Of a stretch of 64,000 nucleotides of DNA, positions 53,245 through 63,024 are shown piece after piece; within the stretch, counting starts at the first letter, position 1; each line of letters starts with the position of its first letter. The position numbers and the translations under genes were made by a program. The notes under the pieces were generated by a model. It was not told the DNA's origin. It did not search any database and was given only the letters and a program-made list of their open reading frames with translations. Source of the stretch: Clostridia bacterium (GTDB lineage: Bacteria > Bacillota > Clostridia > Oscillospirales > Oscillospiraceae); NCBI GenBank assembly GCA_009929315.1, contig SAAS01000001.1, forward strand, positions 62,001-126,000, in the 5' to 3' direction.

Positions 53245-53511
53245 GTGCCCAATATCAAATCTTCGGCTAAGAGAGATGCTCTTGCCAAAGCTCAGAACGC
53301 AAGAAACCGGGCGGCAAAAACACAGCTTAAGACAAATCTTAAGAAATTTGACGCGGCAATTGCGGAGGGTGATCGTGAAACAGCCGTCAGTGCCTATAAG
53401 GTCGCTGTCAAAACTGTCGATCACGCGGCAGCCAAGCATCTGATTCATAAAAATTGCGCTGCTAACAAGAAGTCCAAGCTTACTGTTAAGCTTAACGCTA
53501 TTCAGCAATAA
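53245..53511 (+). CDS. rpsT: 30S ribosomal protein S20
   Basis: 88 residues, normal length, starting with GTG after AGGAGG. Lys/Arg/Ala-rich three-helix protein: PNIKSSAKRDALAKAQNARN at the N-terminus and HAAAKHLIHKNCAANKKSKL near the end. Binds 16S rRNA early in 30S assembly. Monocistronic, divergent from gpr, own promoter and terminator. The rpsT-gpr neighbourhood is common in Clostridia. Confidence 0.96.
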   Translation: MPNIKSSAKRDALAKAQNARNRAAKTQLKTNLKKFDAAIAEGDRETAVSAYKVAVKTVDHAAAKHLIHKNCAANKKSKLTVKLNAIQQ

Positions 53512-53558
53512 GCTCGTAATTTCTAATTTATCGGACGAATAAGTTTATATTTAAAGTC

Positions 53559-53595
53559 AAAGTCCGAGAGAACACATATTCTCTCGGACTTTTTT
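53559..53595 (+). terminator. rpsT terminator
   Basis: Perfect 14-base stem AAAGTCCGAGAGAA / TTCTCTCGGACTTT with CACATA loop, followed by T's. Confidence 0.88.
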
Positions 53596-53659
53596 GCGGT
53601 CAAAAAATGAAAATTATGTAAAACAGGCAACTAATTTGTCGTTTTTTGCGAGTTTAGGA

Positions 53660-53688
53660 TTGCGTATTCAATTTACATAATGTATAAT
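53660..53688 (+). promoter_or_regulatory. Promoter of the type IV pilus operon
   Basis: TTGCGT (53660-53665), 17-base spacer, TATAAT (53683-53688); about 125 nt of leader before pilB. The remaining rpsT-pilB gap holds nothing else recognisable. Confidence 0.7.
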
Positions 53689-53820
53689 AGTTTGATAGTA
53701 ATATGCATTTGTACTCAGTAAATTCGCACTTTTTTCGTAACGGTAGTGAAGTGTTGGCTTTTGTGTGCCCACAAAGTAAACTGAAGCCTGAAAAAACGGA
53801 ATATTGCGGGGAAATAAATT

Positions 53821-55524
53821 ATGGTTCCAAAAAACCAAAAGCTTAGACTGGGCGACATATTGGTAAGACAGGGTCTGATTTCCGATATGCAGCTTAAATC
53901 CGCACTTGAGTCCCAAAAGAAAACTAGACAGCGCTTGGGCGATTATCTGATTGACGCCGGAATTTTGTCCGACAGAGATATTGCACATGCTCTTCATACT
54001 CAATTGGGAATTGAGATTGTCGAGCTGCGCGGAATAGACATTCCAAGGGACGTTCTCTCGCTGGTAAACGGTGCGATTTTGCGCAAGCACAATGTTCTGC
54101 CGATTGCTTTTGACGGGGCTTCACGCAACGGTCTGGTTCTGGTCATGTCGGATCCTCTCGATATGGTGGCTCAGGACGATATATCGATTATTACAAACTG
54201 CTTCATTGAACCAAGAGTATCGACTGCGCGTGAAATAAATGCCGTTCTTGACAGATATTTCGGAAAAGGCGAAACTTTATCCGCAGCCGAGCAGTTTACG
54301 AAAGAAAAAGCAATCAAAGATCACGATTCGCAGGCGGTGGTCGAGGAAGAAGCTCTTGAAGTAAGCTCGGCGCCCATAGTTCAAATTGTCAGATCTGTTA
54401 TTGAGCAGGCCGTGCGCTGCCGTGCGTCTGACATCCACATAGACGCTCTTGAAAAGCAGCTTAGAGTTCGTTACAGAATAGACGGCGTACTTATAGAAAA
54501 AATGGTCTACGATCTCGCGCTTCTGCCGGCGCTTTCCGCCAGAATCAAAATTCTCGGCGGTATGGATATCTCCGAAAAGCGCAAGCCTCAGGACGGACGT
54601 ATTACCGTTACGGTTGACCGCTCGGAATACGACATCCGCGTATCAATTCTCCCGTCCTATTTCGGAGAGAAAATTGTTATGCGTTTGGCTGATAAAACCG
54701 CGCTTACAAAAAGCAAAGCGGAGCTTGGCATGCGCAAGGACGAGCTTGTACGTTTTGACCATATTCTTTCAAACCCGAACGGTATCCTCCTTGTTACGGG
54801 ACCGACGGGAAGCGGCAAGTCCACTACCTTGTATACCGCGCTTGCCGAGCTAAATTCGGAGGCTGTCAATATTATTACGGTTGAGGACCCTGTCGAAGCC
54901 AGTATCCCCGGTATAAATCAGATTCAGGTTAACCCAAAAGCTGAGCTTACCTTTGCTACCGCGCTTCGTTCAATTCTCCGTCAGGACCCCGATATCATTA
55001 TGATAGGAGAAATCCGCGACTTTGAAACGGCGTCGATTGCCGTTCAGGCCTCCATTACGGGGCATTTAGTTGTTTCAACCCTGCATACCAACAGCGCCGC
55101 AGCTACGGTTACCCGCCTTATGGACATGGGAATAGAAAGCTACCTGCTCGCCGATTCACTCGTTGGAATTATAGCTCAGCGCCTGGTTCGAAAACTTTGT
55201 CCGCACTGCAAAAAGGCCAGAATTGCAACGCCGCAGGAAAAACTCTTACTCGGAAAATCCTCCACGGCCGAAACTATAATATATGGTCCCGCTGGTTGCC
55301 CGATGTGCGCCGAAACAGGATACTTCGGTCGTATAGGCGTGTATGAGATTATGGAAATAACTCCCGAACTCAAACGGATAATCGCGACAAAAGGGAACTC
55401 CGGAGCGATTCAGAGCACAGCCATAACTGAAGGCATGAAAACGCTTCACATGAGCGCAATCAATTACGTTTTGGACGGAACAACTTCCATAACGGAAATG
55501 ATGCGAGTATCGTTTGATGAATAA
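53821..55524 (+). CDS. pilB: Type IV pilus assembly ATPase PilB (GspE family)
   Basis: 567 residues. N-terminal MshEN/GspE-N domain (residues 1-150; LGDILVRQGLISDMQLKSAL repeat style). Then the secretion ATPase core: Walker A GPTGSGKSTT near 327, Asp box and Walker B RQDPDIIMIGEIRD, His box STLHTNSAA. A tetracysteine zinc knuckle (Cys460, Cys463, Cys493, Cys496) marks the PilB/GspE assembly class as opposed to PilT. It powers pilin polymerisation from the cytoplasmic face. First gene of the pilus operon. Confidence 0.95.
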   Translation: MVPKNQKLRLGDILVRQGLISDMQLKSALESQKKTRQRLGDYLIDAGILSDRDIAHALHTQLGIEIVELRGIDIPRDVLSLVNGAILRKHNVLPIAFDGASRNGLVLVMSDPLDMVAQDDISIITNCFIEPRVSTAREINAVLDRYFGKGETLSAAEQFTKEKAIKDHDSQAVVEEEALEVSSAPIVQIVRSVIEQAVRCRASDIHIDALEKQLRVRYRIDGVLIEKMVYDLALLPALSARIKILGGMDISEKRKPQDGRITVTVDRSEYDIRVSILPSYFGEKIVMRLADKTALTKSKAELGMRKDELVRFDHILSNPNGILLVTGPTGSGKSTTLYTALAELNSEAVNIITVEDPVEASIPGINQIQVNPKAELTFATALRSILRQDPDIIMIGEIRDFETASIAVQASITGHLVVSTLHTNSAAATVTRLMDMGIESYLLADSLVGIIAQRLVRKLCPHCKKARIATPQEKLLLGKSSTAETIIYGPAGCPMCAETGYFGRIGVYEIMEITPELKRIIATKGNSGAIQSTAITEGMKTLHMSAINYVLDGTTSITEMMRVSFDE

Positions 55525-55587
55525 AACCGCAGAAAATGCTGTAATACAATATGAGACAAAAGTCTAACTGGCATTCTGGAGAAGTAT

Positions 55588-56643
55588 ATGTTATCATTTC
55601 ATAAGCTTATTACCACGGCTATTGACAGGAGAGCTTCCGACCTTCATCTTTGCGTCGGGGTTCCGCCCTGTATCAGGGTTGACGGTTCTTTGATTGCTCT
55701 TCCTGAACAAATTTGCACAGCTAAGGATATTGAAGACATAGCCAGACAAGTGTTGGATGAGTATCGCTGCAAAGACCTTTCGACTCTCGGCGAAATCGAT
55801 TTTGCATACTCGCTTCCCTCCGTCGGCAGATTTCGTATAAATGTCTTCCGCCAAAGAGGCAGCCTGTCGATGGTGGTGAGAATCCTTAACGTGATAATAC
55901 CTTCTCCGAGCGAACTGGGAATACCGGATTCGGTTATTGAGATGACAAACAAGCAGCGCGGACTGGTACTTGTCACCGGTGCTACCGGAAGCGGAAAATC
56001 CACGACGCTTGCATCGCTGATTGATTTAATCAACAAAAAGCGCAATTGCAATATCATAACCCTTGAAGACCCGATAGAATATCTGCACAGACACGACAAG
56101 TCAATTGTCACTCAGCGCGAAATCGGTGCGGATTCAGAAAGCTATTCGGTTGCTCTGCGGGCCGCTCTTCGTCAAGACCCCGATGTTGTGCTTATCGGGG
56201 AAATGCGTGATCTTGAAACTATTTCAACGGCAATAACTGCGGCTGAAACCGGCCATCTGGTTTTCTCAACTCTCCATACAAACGGAGCCGCGAACACAAT
56301 TGACCGAATTATCGATGTCTTCCCACCTTATCAGCAGCAGCAGATAAGAACTCAGCTTGCGGATGTTCTTCAATGCGTCATTTCACAGCAGTTGATTGCG
56401 CGAAAAGACGGCACTGGGCGTGTTGCCGCAATGGAAGTCATGCTTGCCAATGCCGCCGTCCGAAGCCTTATTCGCGAGTCAAAAACATTTCAAATTTCCA
56501 CGGTAATGCAGACCTCCGTAAAAATGGGAATGAAAACCATGGACGACGCGCTTTTCGACCTTTACACCAGCGGCGTAATCAGTTACGAAAACGCCATTAA
56601 TTACGCTCAGGACAGAGCAGCGCTGACAAAAAGACTCGCTTAG
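55588..56643 (+). CDS. pilT: Type IV pilus retraction ATPase PilT
   Basis: 351 residues. ASDLHLCVGVPPCIRVDG N-terminal domain; Walker A GATGSGKS at 131-138; Walker B RQDPDVVLIGEMRD; His box HLVFSTLHTNGA; no zinc knuckle; and the retraction-specific C-terminal block VRSLIRESKTFQI plus QTSVKMGMKTMDDAL. Disassembles the pilus for twitching or DNA uptake. GGAGAAG precedes the ATG. Confidence 0.95.
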   Translation: MLSFHKLITTAIDRRASDLHLCVGVPPCIRVDGSLIALPEQICTAKDIEDIARQVLDEYRCKDLSTLGEIDFAYSLPSVGRFRINVFRQRGSLSMVVRILNVIIPSPSELGIPDSVIEMTNKQRGLVLVTGATGSGKSTTLASLIDLINKKRNCNIITLEDPIEYLHRHDKSIVTQREIGADSESYSVALRAALRQDPDVVLIGEMRDLETISTAITAAETGHLVFSTLHTNGAANTIDRIIDVFPPYQQQQIRTQLADVLQCVISQQLIARKDGTGRVAAMEVMLANAAVRSLIRESKTFQISTVMQTSVKMGMKTMDDALFDLYTSGVISYENAINYAQDRAALTKRLA

Positions 56644-56680
56644 CATCCCGACACTTATCCCATTTCAGGAGAGTGATATT

Positions 56681-57901
56681 TTGGCTATTTTTTCTTATCA
56701 CGCAATAGACAAAAACGGAAAAGAAATTAAGGGCTCTTTGGAAGCCAAGGCGCGTGAGGATGCTGTTAACGAGCTGAAGCAATCGGGCAGTCTTGTTATT
56801 TCCGTTGAGGAAGCCGGTGCGCTTAATAAGGAAGTCAAGCTTGATATTTTTTCAAAAAAACCCAAATCTCGGGATTTGTCGGTTTTTTGCAGACAATTTG
56901 TCAGCATTATTGATGCGGGCGTACCGCTTGCAACGGCTCTGGAAATGCTTGGCGAGCAGACGGACAACAAAATGCTTGCCGAGGCAACCCTGGAGTGCAA
57001 AAAATCAATAGAGCAGGGCGAAACTTTTGCGCACGCGATGAGCCTGTGGCCGGCTGTTTTTCCGCCCATGCTGCTGACCCTTGTCGAAGCTGGTGAAGCC
57101 TCCGGTTCTCTGGACATCTCCTTTACCAGAATGGCGGTGCAATTTGAAAAGGAAGCTAAACTGAAGCAAACCATAAAAAAAGCCTCGATTTATCCCATAT
57201 CGGTTTTCGTTATAGCCGTAGCTGCCATTATAATTTTACTTACCTTCGTTGTCCCAACCTTTAAAGATGTGCTTTCACAGCTTGATGTGAAAATGCCCGC
57301 ATTGACCGTTGCTGTCCTTGCAATGTCGAATTTTATGATAAAAAGGTGGTACATAGTACTTGGAGTCGTAGCGGTCCTTGTTTTTGTACTGCGCAATTTT
57401 TCAAAAACGGATGCAGGAAAGCTCTTTTTCGGAGGATTGCAGCTTAAACTCCCGCTTATCGGGGATCTCACAAAAAAAACGGCCTCAGCGAGAGCGGCAA
57501 GAACGCTGGAGACACTTCTGGGTTCAGGTTTACCGCTTGCCGATTCGCTCAATATCGTGTCAAACACGATGACGAACGTGTATTTCAAAGCCTCGATTCT
57601 CTCCGCGCGAGAAGCGGTTTTGCTCGGTTCTCCGTTATCGTCGCAGTTTTCCAAGGACACCCACCTTTTTCCGCCGCTTGTCCGCCACATGATAGGCATA
57701 GGCGAAGAAACAGGTTCACTCGAAAGTATGCTTTCAAAGCTTGCCGATTATTACGAGGAGGAGGTTGAAAGCGCAACGGAACGTCTTATGGCGGCGCTGG
57801 AGCCTGCAATAATCCTCTTTCTGGCAGTTACTGTCGGAACTATCATCCTTTCAATTATTCTGCCCATGGCCGCTATGTACAACGGTCTGAACAACCTATA
57901 A
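56681..57901 (+). CDS. pilC: Type IV pilus inner-membrane platform protein PilC
   Basis: 406 residues, starting with TTG six bases after AGGAGAG. Two T2SSF domains (about residues 70-190 and 270-395), each with FCRQFVSIIDAGVPLATALE-like and ARAARTLETLLGSGLPLADS-like sequence, and three membrane helices (about 170-190, 220-240, 370-395). N-terminal FSYHAIDKNGKEIKGSLEA is typical. Anchors the motor and transmits its motion to pilins. Confidence 0.94.
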   Translation: MAIFSYHAIDKNGKEIKGSLEAKAREDAVNELKQSGSLVISVEEAGALNKEVKLDIFSKKPKSRDLSVFCRQFVSIIDAGVPLATALEMLGEQTDNKMLAEATLECKKSIEQGETFAHAMSLWPAVFPPMLLTLVEAGEASGSLDISFTRMAVQFEKEAKLKQTIKKASIYPISVFVIAVAAIIILLTFVVPTFKDVLSQLDVKMPALTVAVLAMSNFMIKRWYIVLGVVAVLVFVLRNFSKTDAGKLFFGGLQLKLPLIGDLTKKTASARAARTLETLLGSGLPLADSLNIVSNTMTNVYFKASILSAREAVLLGSPLSSQFSKDTHLFPPLVRHMIGIGEETGSLESMLSKLADYYEEEVESATERLMAALEPAIILFLAVTVGTIILSIILPMAAMYNGLNNL

Positions 57902-58010
57902 AAATCGGCCTTACCAATCATCGTAATAAGCGCCTGTGCTAATGAGGAAGCCCGGTGTTTATATAAAATTAAGCAATGCTAGAAATTAATAATTTAAAGG
58001 GAGTATCATT

Positions 58011-58436
58011 ATGATTCAGAAAATCAAAAAGAACAACAAAGGCTTTACACTGGTCGAGCTTATTGTCGTAATCGCAATCATCGGCGTCCTCGCAGCCGTC
58101 CTTGTTCCCCAGTACATTCAGTATGTCGAAAAATCCAGAATCGGCGTAGACGAATCCTATCTTTCGGAAATCGCACACGTTGCGGAACTGACAGCCGCAA
58201 GCTCCGAGGCTGTTAACGGCGTTGCCTGCACTATTACCGTTGTTCCGGCAGGAACTATTTCTGTTGCAACAACCACCCCCGCAACCGCAGGTACAACACT
58301 TAAGGCAGAGCTTGACCGTACTTTCGGCTCTGGCTCTGCATTCAAATCCAAGACATACAAAGCAGAAACCGACGGTGTTACAATTACTCTGTCAACAGCC
58401 GGAAAGGCAACATGGACTCAGGTGGCACAGTCATAA
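58011..58436 (+). CDS. pilA: Type IV pilin, probably the major pilin
   Basis: 141 residues. Short basic leader MIQKIKKNNKG, cut by prepilin peptidase between Gly and Phe, then FTLVELIVVIAIIGVLAAVL with Glu5 of the mature protein. C-terminal globular part rich in Thr/Ala/Val, without the Cys pair of proteobacterial pilins. Ribosome site AAAGGGAG. A 109-base gap upstream may carry an extra promoter, as expected for a highly expressed pilin, but none is convincing. Confidence 0.92.
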   Translation: MIQKIKKNNKGFTLVELIVVIAIIGVLAAVLVPQYIQYVEKSRIGVDESYLSEIAHVAELTAASSEAVNGVACTITVVPAGTISVATTTPATAGTTLKAELDRTFGSGSAFKSKTYKAETDGVTITLSTAGKATWTQVAQS

Positions 58437-58485
58437 CGGAAGATTTCCGTCACTTTCGCAAACCAAACTGAAAGGATACCGTTAA

Positions 58486-59244
58486 ATGGACTCTCTCGCT
58501 GTTATGATGTACATTTTTGTATTCCTGCTGGGCATAACAGTCGGCAGCTTTCTGAATGTCTGCATACTGCGCATTCCTGCGCACGAGAGCATTGTAACGG
58601 GTCCTTCACATTGCACGAGCTGCGGCAAGAAGCTGAAATGGTACGAACTTGTGCCCCTTTTCAGCTTTCTTGCCCTGCGCGGACATTGCTCCTCATGCAA
58701 AGCCCGCATTTCCCTTCAATATCCGATAATTGAGGCGGTTAACGGCTGCCTCTGGCTTGCCGTTATATTTCTTAAGGGCTTTACGCCCTTTGCCGCGCTC
58801 GCATGTCTTTTTTCCTCCGCGCTTCTTACGCTTTCCGTAATTGACGCGAGGACACGGGAGATACCTCCCGGCATATCGCTTTTCGTACTTATCCTCGGCC
58901 TTATCGCCGCGCTTATTGACTTGCGGAACTGGCAGACCCATCTTATTGGGCTTTTCGCAATTTCTCTGCCGCTTTATCTTATTTTCCAGCTTACGCAGGG
59001 AAAAGGTATCGGCGGCGGGGATATAAAGCTTATGGCCGGCTGCGGGCTGTTCCTCGGCTGGAAGCTTATTGTACTCGGGTTTTTTCTCGGCTGTGCGTTT
59101 GCCACGGTCATTCACCTTACGCTGATGGCGTTTAAGAAGGCAGACAGAACTCTGTCGTTCGGGCCTTATTTGTCACTTGGAATTTTTGTCGCGATGCTTT
59201 TTGGACACGCATTTATTGACTGGTATTTACATCTGTTTATGTAA
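58486..59244 (+). CDS. pilD: Prepilin peptidase / N-methyltransferase
   Basis: 252 residues, polytopic (about seven to eight helices). N-terminal DUF1938-type cytoplasmic loop with the zinc tetrad Cys43, Cys46, Cys68 and Cys71; catalytic aspartates Asp120 (SVIDARTREIP) and Asp179 (GIGGGDIKLM). Cleaves the leaders of the pilins encoded beside it and methylates the new N-terminus. Confidence 0.94.
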   Translation: MDSLAVMMYIFVFLLGITVGSFLNVCILRIPAHESIVTGPSHCTSCGKKLKWYELVPLFSFLALRGHCSSCKARISLQYPIIEAVNGCLWLAVIFLKGFTPFAALACLFSSALLTLSVIDARTREIPPGISLFVLILGLIAALIDLRNWQTHLIGLFAISLPLYLIFQLTQGKGIGGGDIKLMAGCGLFLGWKLIVLGFFLGCAFATVIHLTLMAFKKADRTLSFGPYLSLGIFVAMLFGHAFIDWYLHLFM

Positions 59245-59356
59245 AGAGCGTTTAGGAGCACCGCGCTTTTTTTACAATCCTCATTTAATTTTGCAATTGT
59301 GCCCGATATCGGGCTTAAGGATATTTTATTCGGTTTTCGACTGAGAGGAGAATTCT

Positions 59357-61066
59357 ATGGCGGCTAAAGTACTTAGCATTGAAATATGCGATAAAACCGT
59401 AACAGTATGCCGTATAGCTCGAAAGGGCAAAGGCGTGCGCATATTCGACTCCTTCATGTTTCTGGTTCCGGGCGACTGTGTATCGGACGGGGTTATTTCT
59501 AGCCCCGATCTTCTTGCACACGAGCTTAAAATGCAGCTTGCCTCGCATGGCATGTTCGATACAAAAAACGTCTATTTTGCGCTCTCGTCAAGCAAGATTG
59601 CCGTTCGTGAGGTTAAGCTTCCGCCAATGAAAAAGAATCTCATCCCGGCCGCCATTCAAACAAATGCCGGAGATTATTTTCCGATTGACCTCGATAATTA
59701 CCATATTACTCATTCTGTTCTGGACAATCCGACAGAGGAGAATCCTTTTATAAGGGTTCTTGTTATGGCGGCTCCTGTTTCAATGCTTGAAGGATATTTT
59801 GCTCTTGCTGAAACAGCCGAGCTTAATATCAAGGCAATTGACTCAAGCGGCAACAGTCAGTATCAGGCTCTCAAGTCCATAAAATCCCCGATAAACACAG
59901 TTTATGTTGATGTCGGTTGTTCATCGAACACCATGACTTTCATGAGAGAGGACAAGCTGCTGCTTCAACGAACCTTTGCCTTCGGCGTAGAAGAACTGAT
60001 CTCCCATTACATGAATGTTGCCGGAAAAACGAAGCAAAACTACCTCGATGTACTTAAAGAAACGGATGTAACGCATCCGGATTTTGCGGCGAACAAAACG
60101 CTTTCCTTATCCGAAATACAGAGCGACTTGGAGCGTCTGGTCGGCGGTATTACACGGTCAATCAACTATTTCAATTCCATCCAGCGTGATTCGTCGACAA
60201 ATCGGGTGGTGCTGATCGGTCTTAATCGCCACTTAGTGGGACTGCGTGATCTTGTCGCCGAAGCCACAGGTCTTGAAACGCTGTACTTGGATGATATTCC
60301 CGAGTTCTCCGATTTTGCCCACGGCTCGTCTGTTGCGTCAAAATATATCGACTGCATCGGAACCATACTGGACCCGCTGAACCTTATGCCGGACCAGTTT
60401 CTTCCCGCGCATAAGAAAATTCTGGCGAGGGAAAAGGAACAGTCAATTACCTCAGGTGTTGTTCTCTGCATAGCAATTGTGGCTACATCGCTTATGCTGA
60501 CCGTTTCCGCTTGGCTTAATTATCAGTCAGTCGGCGACGACATAAGAAGAGCGCAAAATGAAGTAAGCGGTCTTACTTCGGCTCAGCAAGCTTACGACAA
60601 CTTCATTGCGATTCAATCAAGCCAAACGGCAGTTAACAGTCTTGCCGCGTTGACTGCGTCGCCGAATTCACAGCTCGTCGCTTTTTTCAAAGAACTTGAA
60701 GTTAAAATGCCCTCAAGCATCATTCTCCTTTCGGTTTCCTGCACAAGCGAGGGTGTTTCCATGAATATTACCGTCGGAAGCTATGAGGACGCCGCTACCG
60801 TCATTTCAAATCTGCGTGATTTCAAGAGCCTTTCCGTGGTCGAGGTCACCGATATGAGCCGTTCTGAAAATGAAGCCGGTGTTCAAAGAGTTTCATTTAC
60901 CGCAAATTGCATTTACGGCGCAAATCCTTACTCATCCGATGTTAACCCTTACGAAGCAATGATTTTCCCGCAGAACCCTGATGCAGCCGCGGGAACGGAC
61001 GCGAATGCGGAAACAAGTTCAGGCACGGAAGCGGGAACAGCTGCCACAGCCACACCGTCAAACTGA
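59357..61066 (+). CDS. PilM-PilN fusion protein
   Basis: 569 residues. Residues 1-340 are the actin-like PilM (AKVLSIEICDKTVTVCRIA, KLPPMKKNLIPAAIQTNAGD, VYVDVGCSSNTMTFMREDKL, LIGLNRHLVGLRDLVAEATG). A linker leads to one membrane helix at about 364-385 (GVVLCIAIVATSLMLTVSAW) and a PilN-like coiled coil plus ferredoxin-like domain (390-540; FFKELEVKMPSSIILLSVS). An Ala/Thr/Gly-rich tail ends it. In most species pilM and pilN are separate; PilM normally binds the cytoplasmic N-terminus of PilN, so the fusion makes that contact permanent. It lies directly before pilO, the expected PilN partner. Confidence 0.88.
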   Translation: MAAKVLSIEICDKTVTVCRIARKGKGVRIFDSFMFLVPGDCVSDGVISSPDLLAHELKMQLASHGMFDTKNVYFALSSSKIAVREVKLPPMKKNLIPAAIQTNAGDYFPIDLDNYHITHSVLDNPTEENPFIRVLVMAAPVSMLEGYFALAETAELNIKAIDSSGNSQYQALKSIKSPINTVYVDVGCSSNTMTFMREDKLLLQRTFAFGVEELISHYMNVAGKTKQNYLDVLKETDVTHPDFAANKTLSLSEIQSDLERLVGGITRSINYFNSIQRDSSTNRVVLIGLNRHLVGLRDLVAEATGLETLYLDDIPEFSDFAHGSSVASKYIDCIGTILDPLNLMPDQFLPAHKKILAREKEQSITSGVVLCIAIVATSLMLTVSAWLNYQSVGDDIRRAQNEVSGLTSAQQAYDNFIAIQSSQTAVNSLAALTASPNSQLVAFFKELEVKMPSSIILLSVSCTSEGVSMNITVGSYEDAATVISNLRDFKSLSVVEVTDMSRSENEAGVQRVSFTANCIYGANPYSSDVNPYEAMIFPQNPDAAAGTDANAETSSGTEAGTAATATPSN

Positions 61067-61095
61067 CAGAATAAGTAGTTGAAGGAGGCTTTATT

Positions 61096-61791
61096 ATGAG
61101 TGTATCCAAACAAGACCAAAAGCTATTGCTTATTCTGCTTGGTGTAGCAGTTTTTGTTGCGGTATATTTCGGCTTGTATAAACCAATGGTTAACAAGACG
61201 GACACCGAGCAATCGCAGCTATATGCTCTTCAGACGCAGCTTGGGCAGCTTCGCGATTTTGCCAATAACCAAGACGACTATAACAAACAGACCGAACAGA
61301 TTGAATCCGATATCAGCGAGACTCTCGCAGGGTATCCCGATGACATCCGCAGTGAGGACTTGGTTATGTATGTTACCAAGCTGGAAAGCGAAATCGGCGC
61401 CAAGATTGACAGCTTCTCAATTACGGAGCCGGAGCTTGTATCGGACTTTTTGCTCCCCAAGAAGACGGATGATGCTTATACCTTCATTCCGGTCGCTTCC
61501 GCTCACACCGGTCTCACCATAAACTGTTCTCTGGACTACGAGCAGTTTAAAAAACTGCTGGATTACATTTATGCGGATCAGCAGAAAATGGACGTTTTCA
61601 GCGTAACTATCAGCTATGATGCGTCAACCGGCAAGCTTATCGGTGTTATATCGATAGATAAGTACTTCGTCGTCTCGACGGACTATTCCTACACCAAAAC
61701 GCAGATACCCTCTGTGGATTTAGGTACGACCGATCCGTTCGGAAGCATTTCGGACACTAACACAAAGGCCGATAACGCTCAGACAAACTAA
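61096..61791 (+). CDS. pilO: PilO-like pilus alignment protein
   Basis: 231 residues. One N-terminal membrane helix (about 9-28, KLLLILLGVAVFVAVYFGLY), a coiled coil (35-75; QSQLYALQTQLGQLRDFANN), then a ferredoxin-like domain with LTINCSLDYEQFKKLLDYIY. Forms the PilN-PilO dimer that links motor to envelope. Sequence conservation is low in this family, so the call rests on architecture and on its place after the PilM-PilN gene. Confidence 0.85.
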   Translation: MSVSKQDQKLLLILLGVAVFVAVYFGLYKPMVNKTDTEQSQLYALQTQLGQLRDFANNQDDYNKQTEQIESDISETLAGYPDDIRSEDLVMYVTKLESEIGAKIDSFSITEPELVSDFLLPKKTDDAYTFIPVASAHTGLTINCSLDYEQFKKLLDYIYADQQKMDVFSVTISYDASTGKLIGVISIDKYFVVSTDYSYTKTQIPSVDLGTTDPFGSISDTNTKADNAQTN

Positions 61792-61797
61792 ACTATT

Positions 61798-61822
61798 TTC
61801 CCGCTCCGCTTCGGGGCGGGAA
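61798..61822 (+). promoter_or_regulatory. GC-rich hairpin between pilO and the minor pilin gene
   Basis: TTCCCGC (61798-61804) pairs with GCGGGAA (61816-61822) with further internal C-G pairing; no T-run follows. Possible partial terminator or mRNA-stability element that lowers expression of the minor pilin genes. Confidence 0.5.
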
Positions 61823-61860
61823 TAGTGGATTTAGGACAGTTTTTAAAGGGGGGAAGTATA

Positions 61861-62997
61861 GTGATAAAGTCTGCGTACAAAGACAACAGGGGCTTAACTC
61901 TGGTTGAGCTGCTTGTCGGAGTTACGATATTGGCAATCATTATAGTTCCTCTTCTCCATACGTTTATAACCGGTGCGAATACCGGAATAAAAAGCAAAAA
62001 TTACGGAAATGCAACCGATGCCGCACAGAATTTATCCGAACAGATTCAGGCACTGGATGTTGACACGATTTTGCAAAATTCTGCTCTGGTTGATTCAGCC
62101 GCGAAGTTTTATAACATAGACACGGGTGTGCTTACCACGGCAGCCCCCGGAGCTGACAGCGGCAGATATTACGTAAGGATTCCGGGATACATCTACGGCG
62201 GGACATCCTTTGATGCGCTTGTCACGCTTGACGCGAGCGACCCCGTTAACAGCCCTCCGGTTGCTGTGGGTAACCAGATGGATGCGCTTATCAACATGAC
62301 GGAGGCGGACGCCTCTGCCCTGGTTTCCTTCCGAGCCGAGTGCGGAGGCATGATGGAAAACGTAAATGAGCTCACAATTGAGCTTCTCACCCGCGAGATT
62401 ACGCTCAATGTTTCCAAAATCGTTGATTCCACCACGGACACATATAAGATTACTGCAGTGTTTACTTACTCGGGTATTATTGAGTGCACGGCCGAAGATC
62501 TCACGGGTACCACTTACAGCTTCACACATTCCGAGCAGTCCTCGGCAAGTGTCAGCTCGATTGCCGATTCGACAGACGGAAGCCCAGTTCTTTCCGCGTT
62601 TCTTTTTTTTGACGGGTACTATCGGGAAAGCATGCAAACCGAAACAGTTTTGATAAATAACCCTACAGGCTCGGATATCAATTTCTTCATCGTGAACACG
62701 GATAAGGGAACGATGCCCGTTAACTATGGTGCTCTTATATGGTACAAGTACCAAAATTTCAAAGCCGACAATACCCCGGTAAACAGCCTCGTTTACACAA
62801 ATCTTCCGGCCGCTAAAGTAACATACCGCGCTTCGAAAAACGAGCTGCTCAGAAAAACCCTGTCGGTAACCGGATATTTGGTTGAAACCAAGCAGTTAAA
62901 CCGCAAGTATAACGTTGAGGTAACGCTTTTTAAAGGCGGTTCGGGCTTTTCAGGCGATGTAATTATGGATTCAAATTCAACAAAGCTCAATTATTGA
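61861..62997 (+). CDS. Minor pilin / pseudopilin-like protein
   Basis: 378 residues from a GTG seven bases after AAAGGGGGG; a 12-codon upstream extension lacks a ribosome site. Leader IKSAYKDNRG, then LTLVELLVGVTILAIIIVPL with Glu5, the class III signal. The mature protein is much larger than a major pilin, with a long strand-rich region of no recognised family. Probably a PilV/PilW-like tip or priming pilin. Confidence 0.82.
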   Translation: MIKSAYKDNRGLTLVELLVGVTILAIIIVPLLHTFITGANTGIKSKNYGNATDAAQNLSEQIQALDVDTILQNSALVDSAAKFYNIDTGVLTTAAPGADSGRYYVRIPGYIYGGTSFDALVTLDASDPVNSPPVAVGNQMDALINMTEADASALVSFRAECGGMMENVNELTIELLTREITLNVSKIVDSTTDTYKITAVFTYSGIIECTAEDLTGTTYSFTHSEQSSASVSSIADSTDGSPVLSAFLFFDGYYRESMQTETVLINNPTGSDINFFIVNTDKGTMPVNYGALIWYKYQNFKADNTPVNSLVYTNLPAAKVTYRASKNELLRKTLSVTGYLVETKQLNRKYNVEVTLFKGGSGFSGDVIMDSNSTKLNY

Positions 62998-63024
62998 TTT
63001 TTTGCGAAAGGGGGCAAAGGCGGT

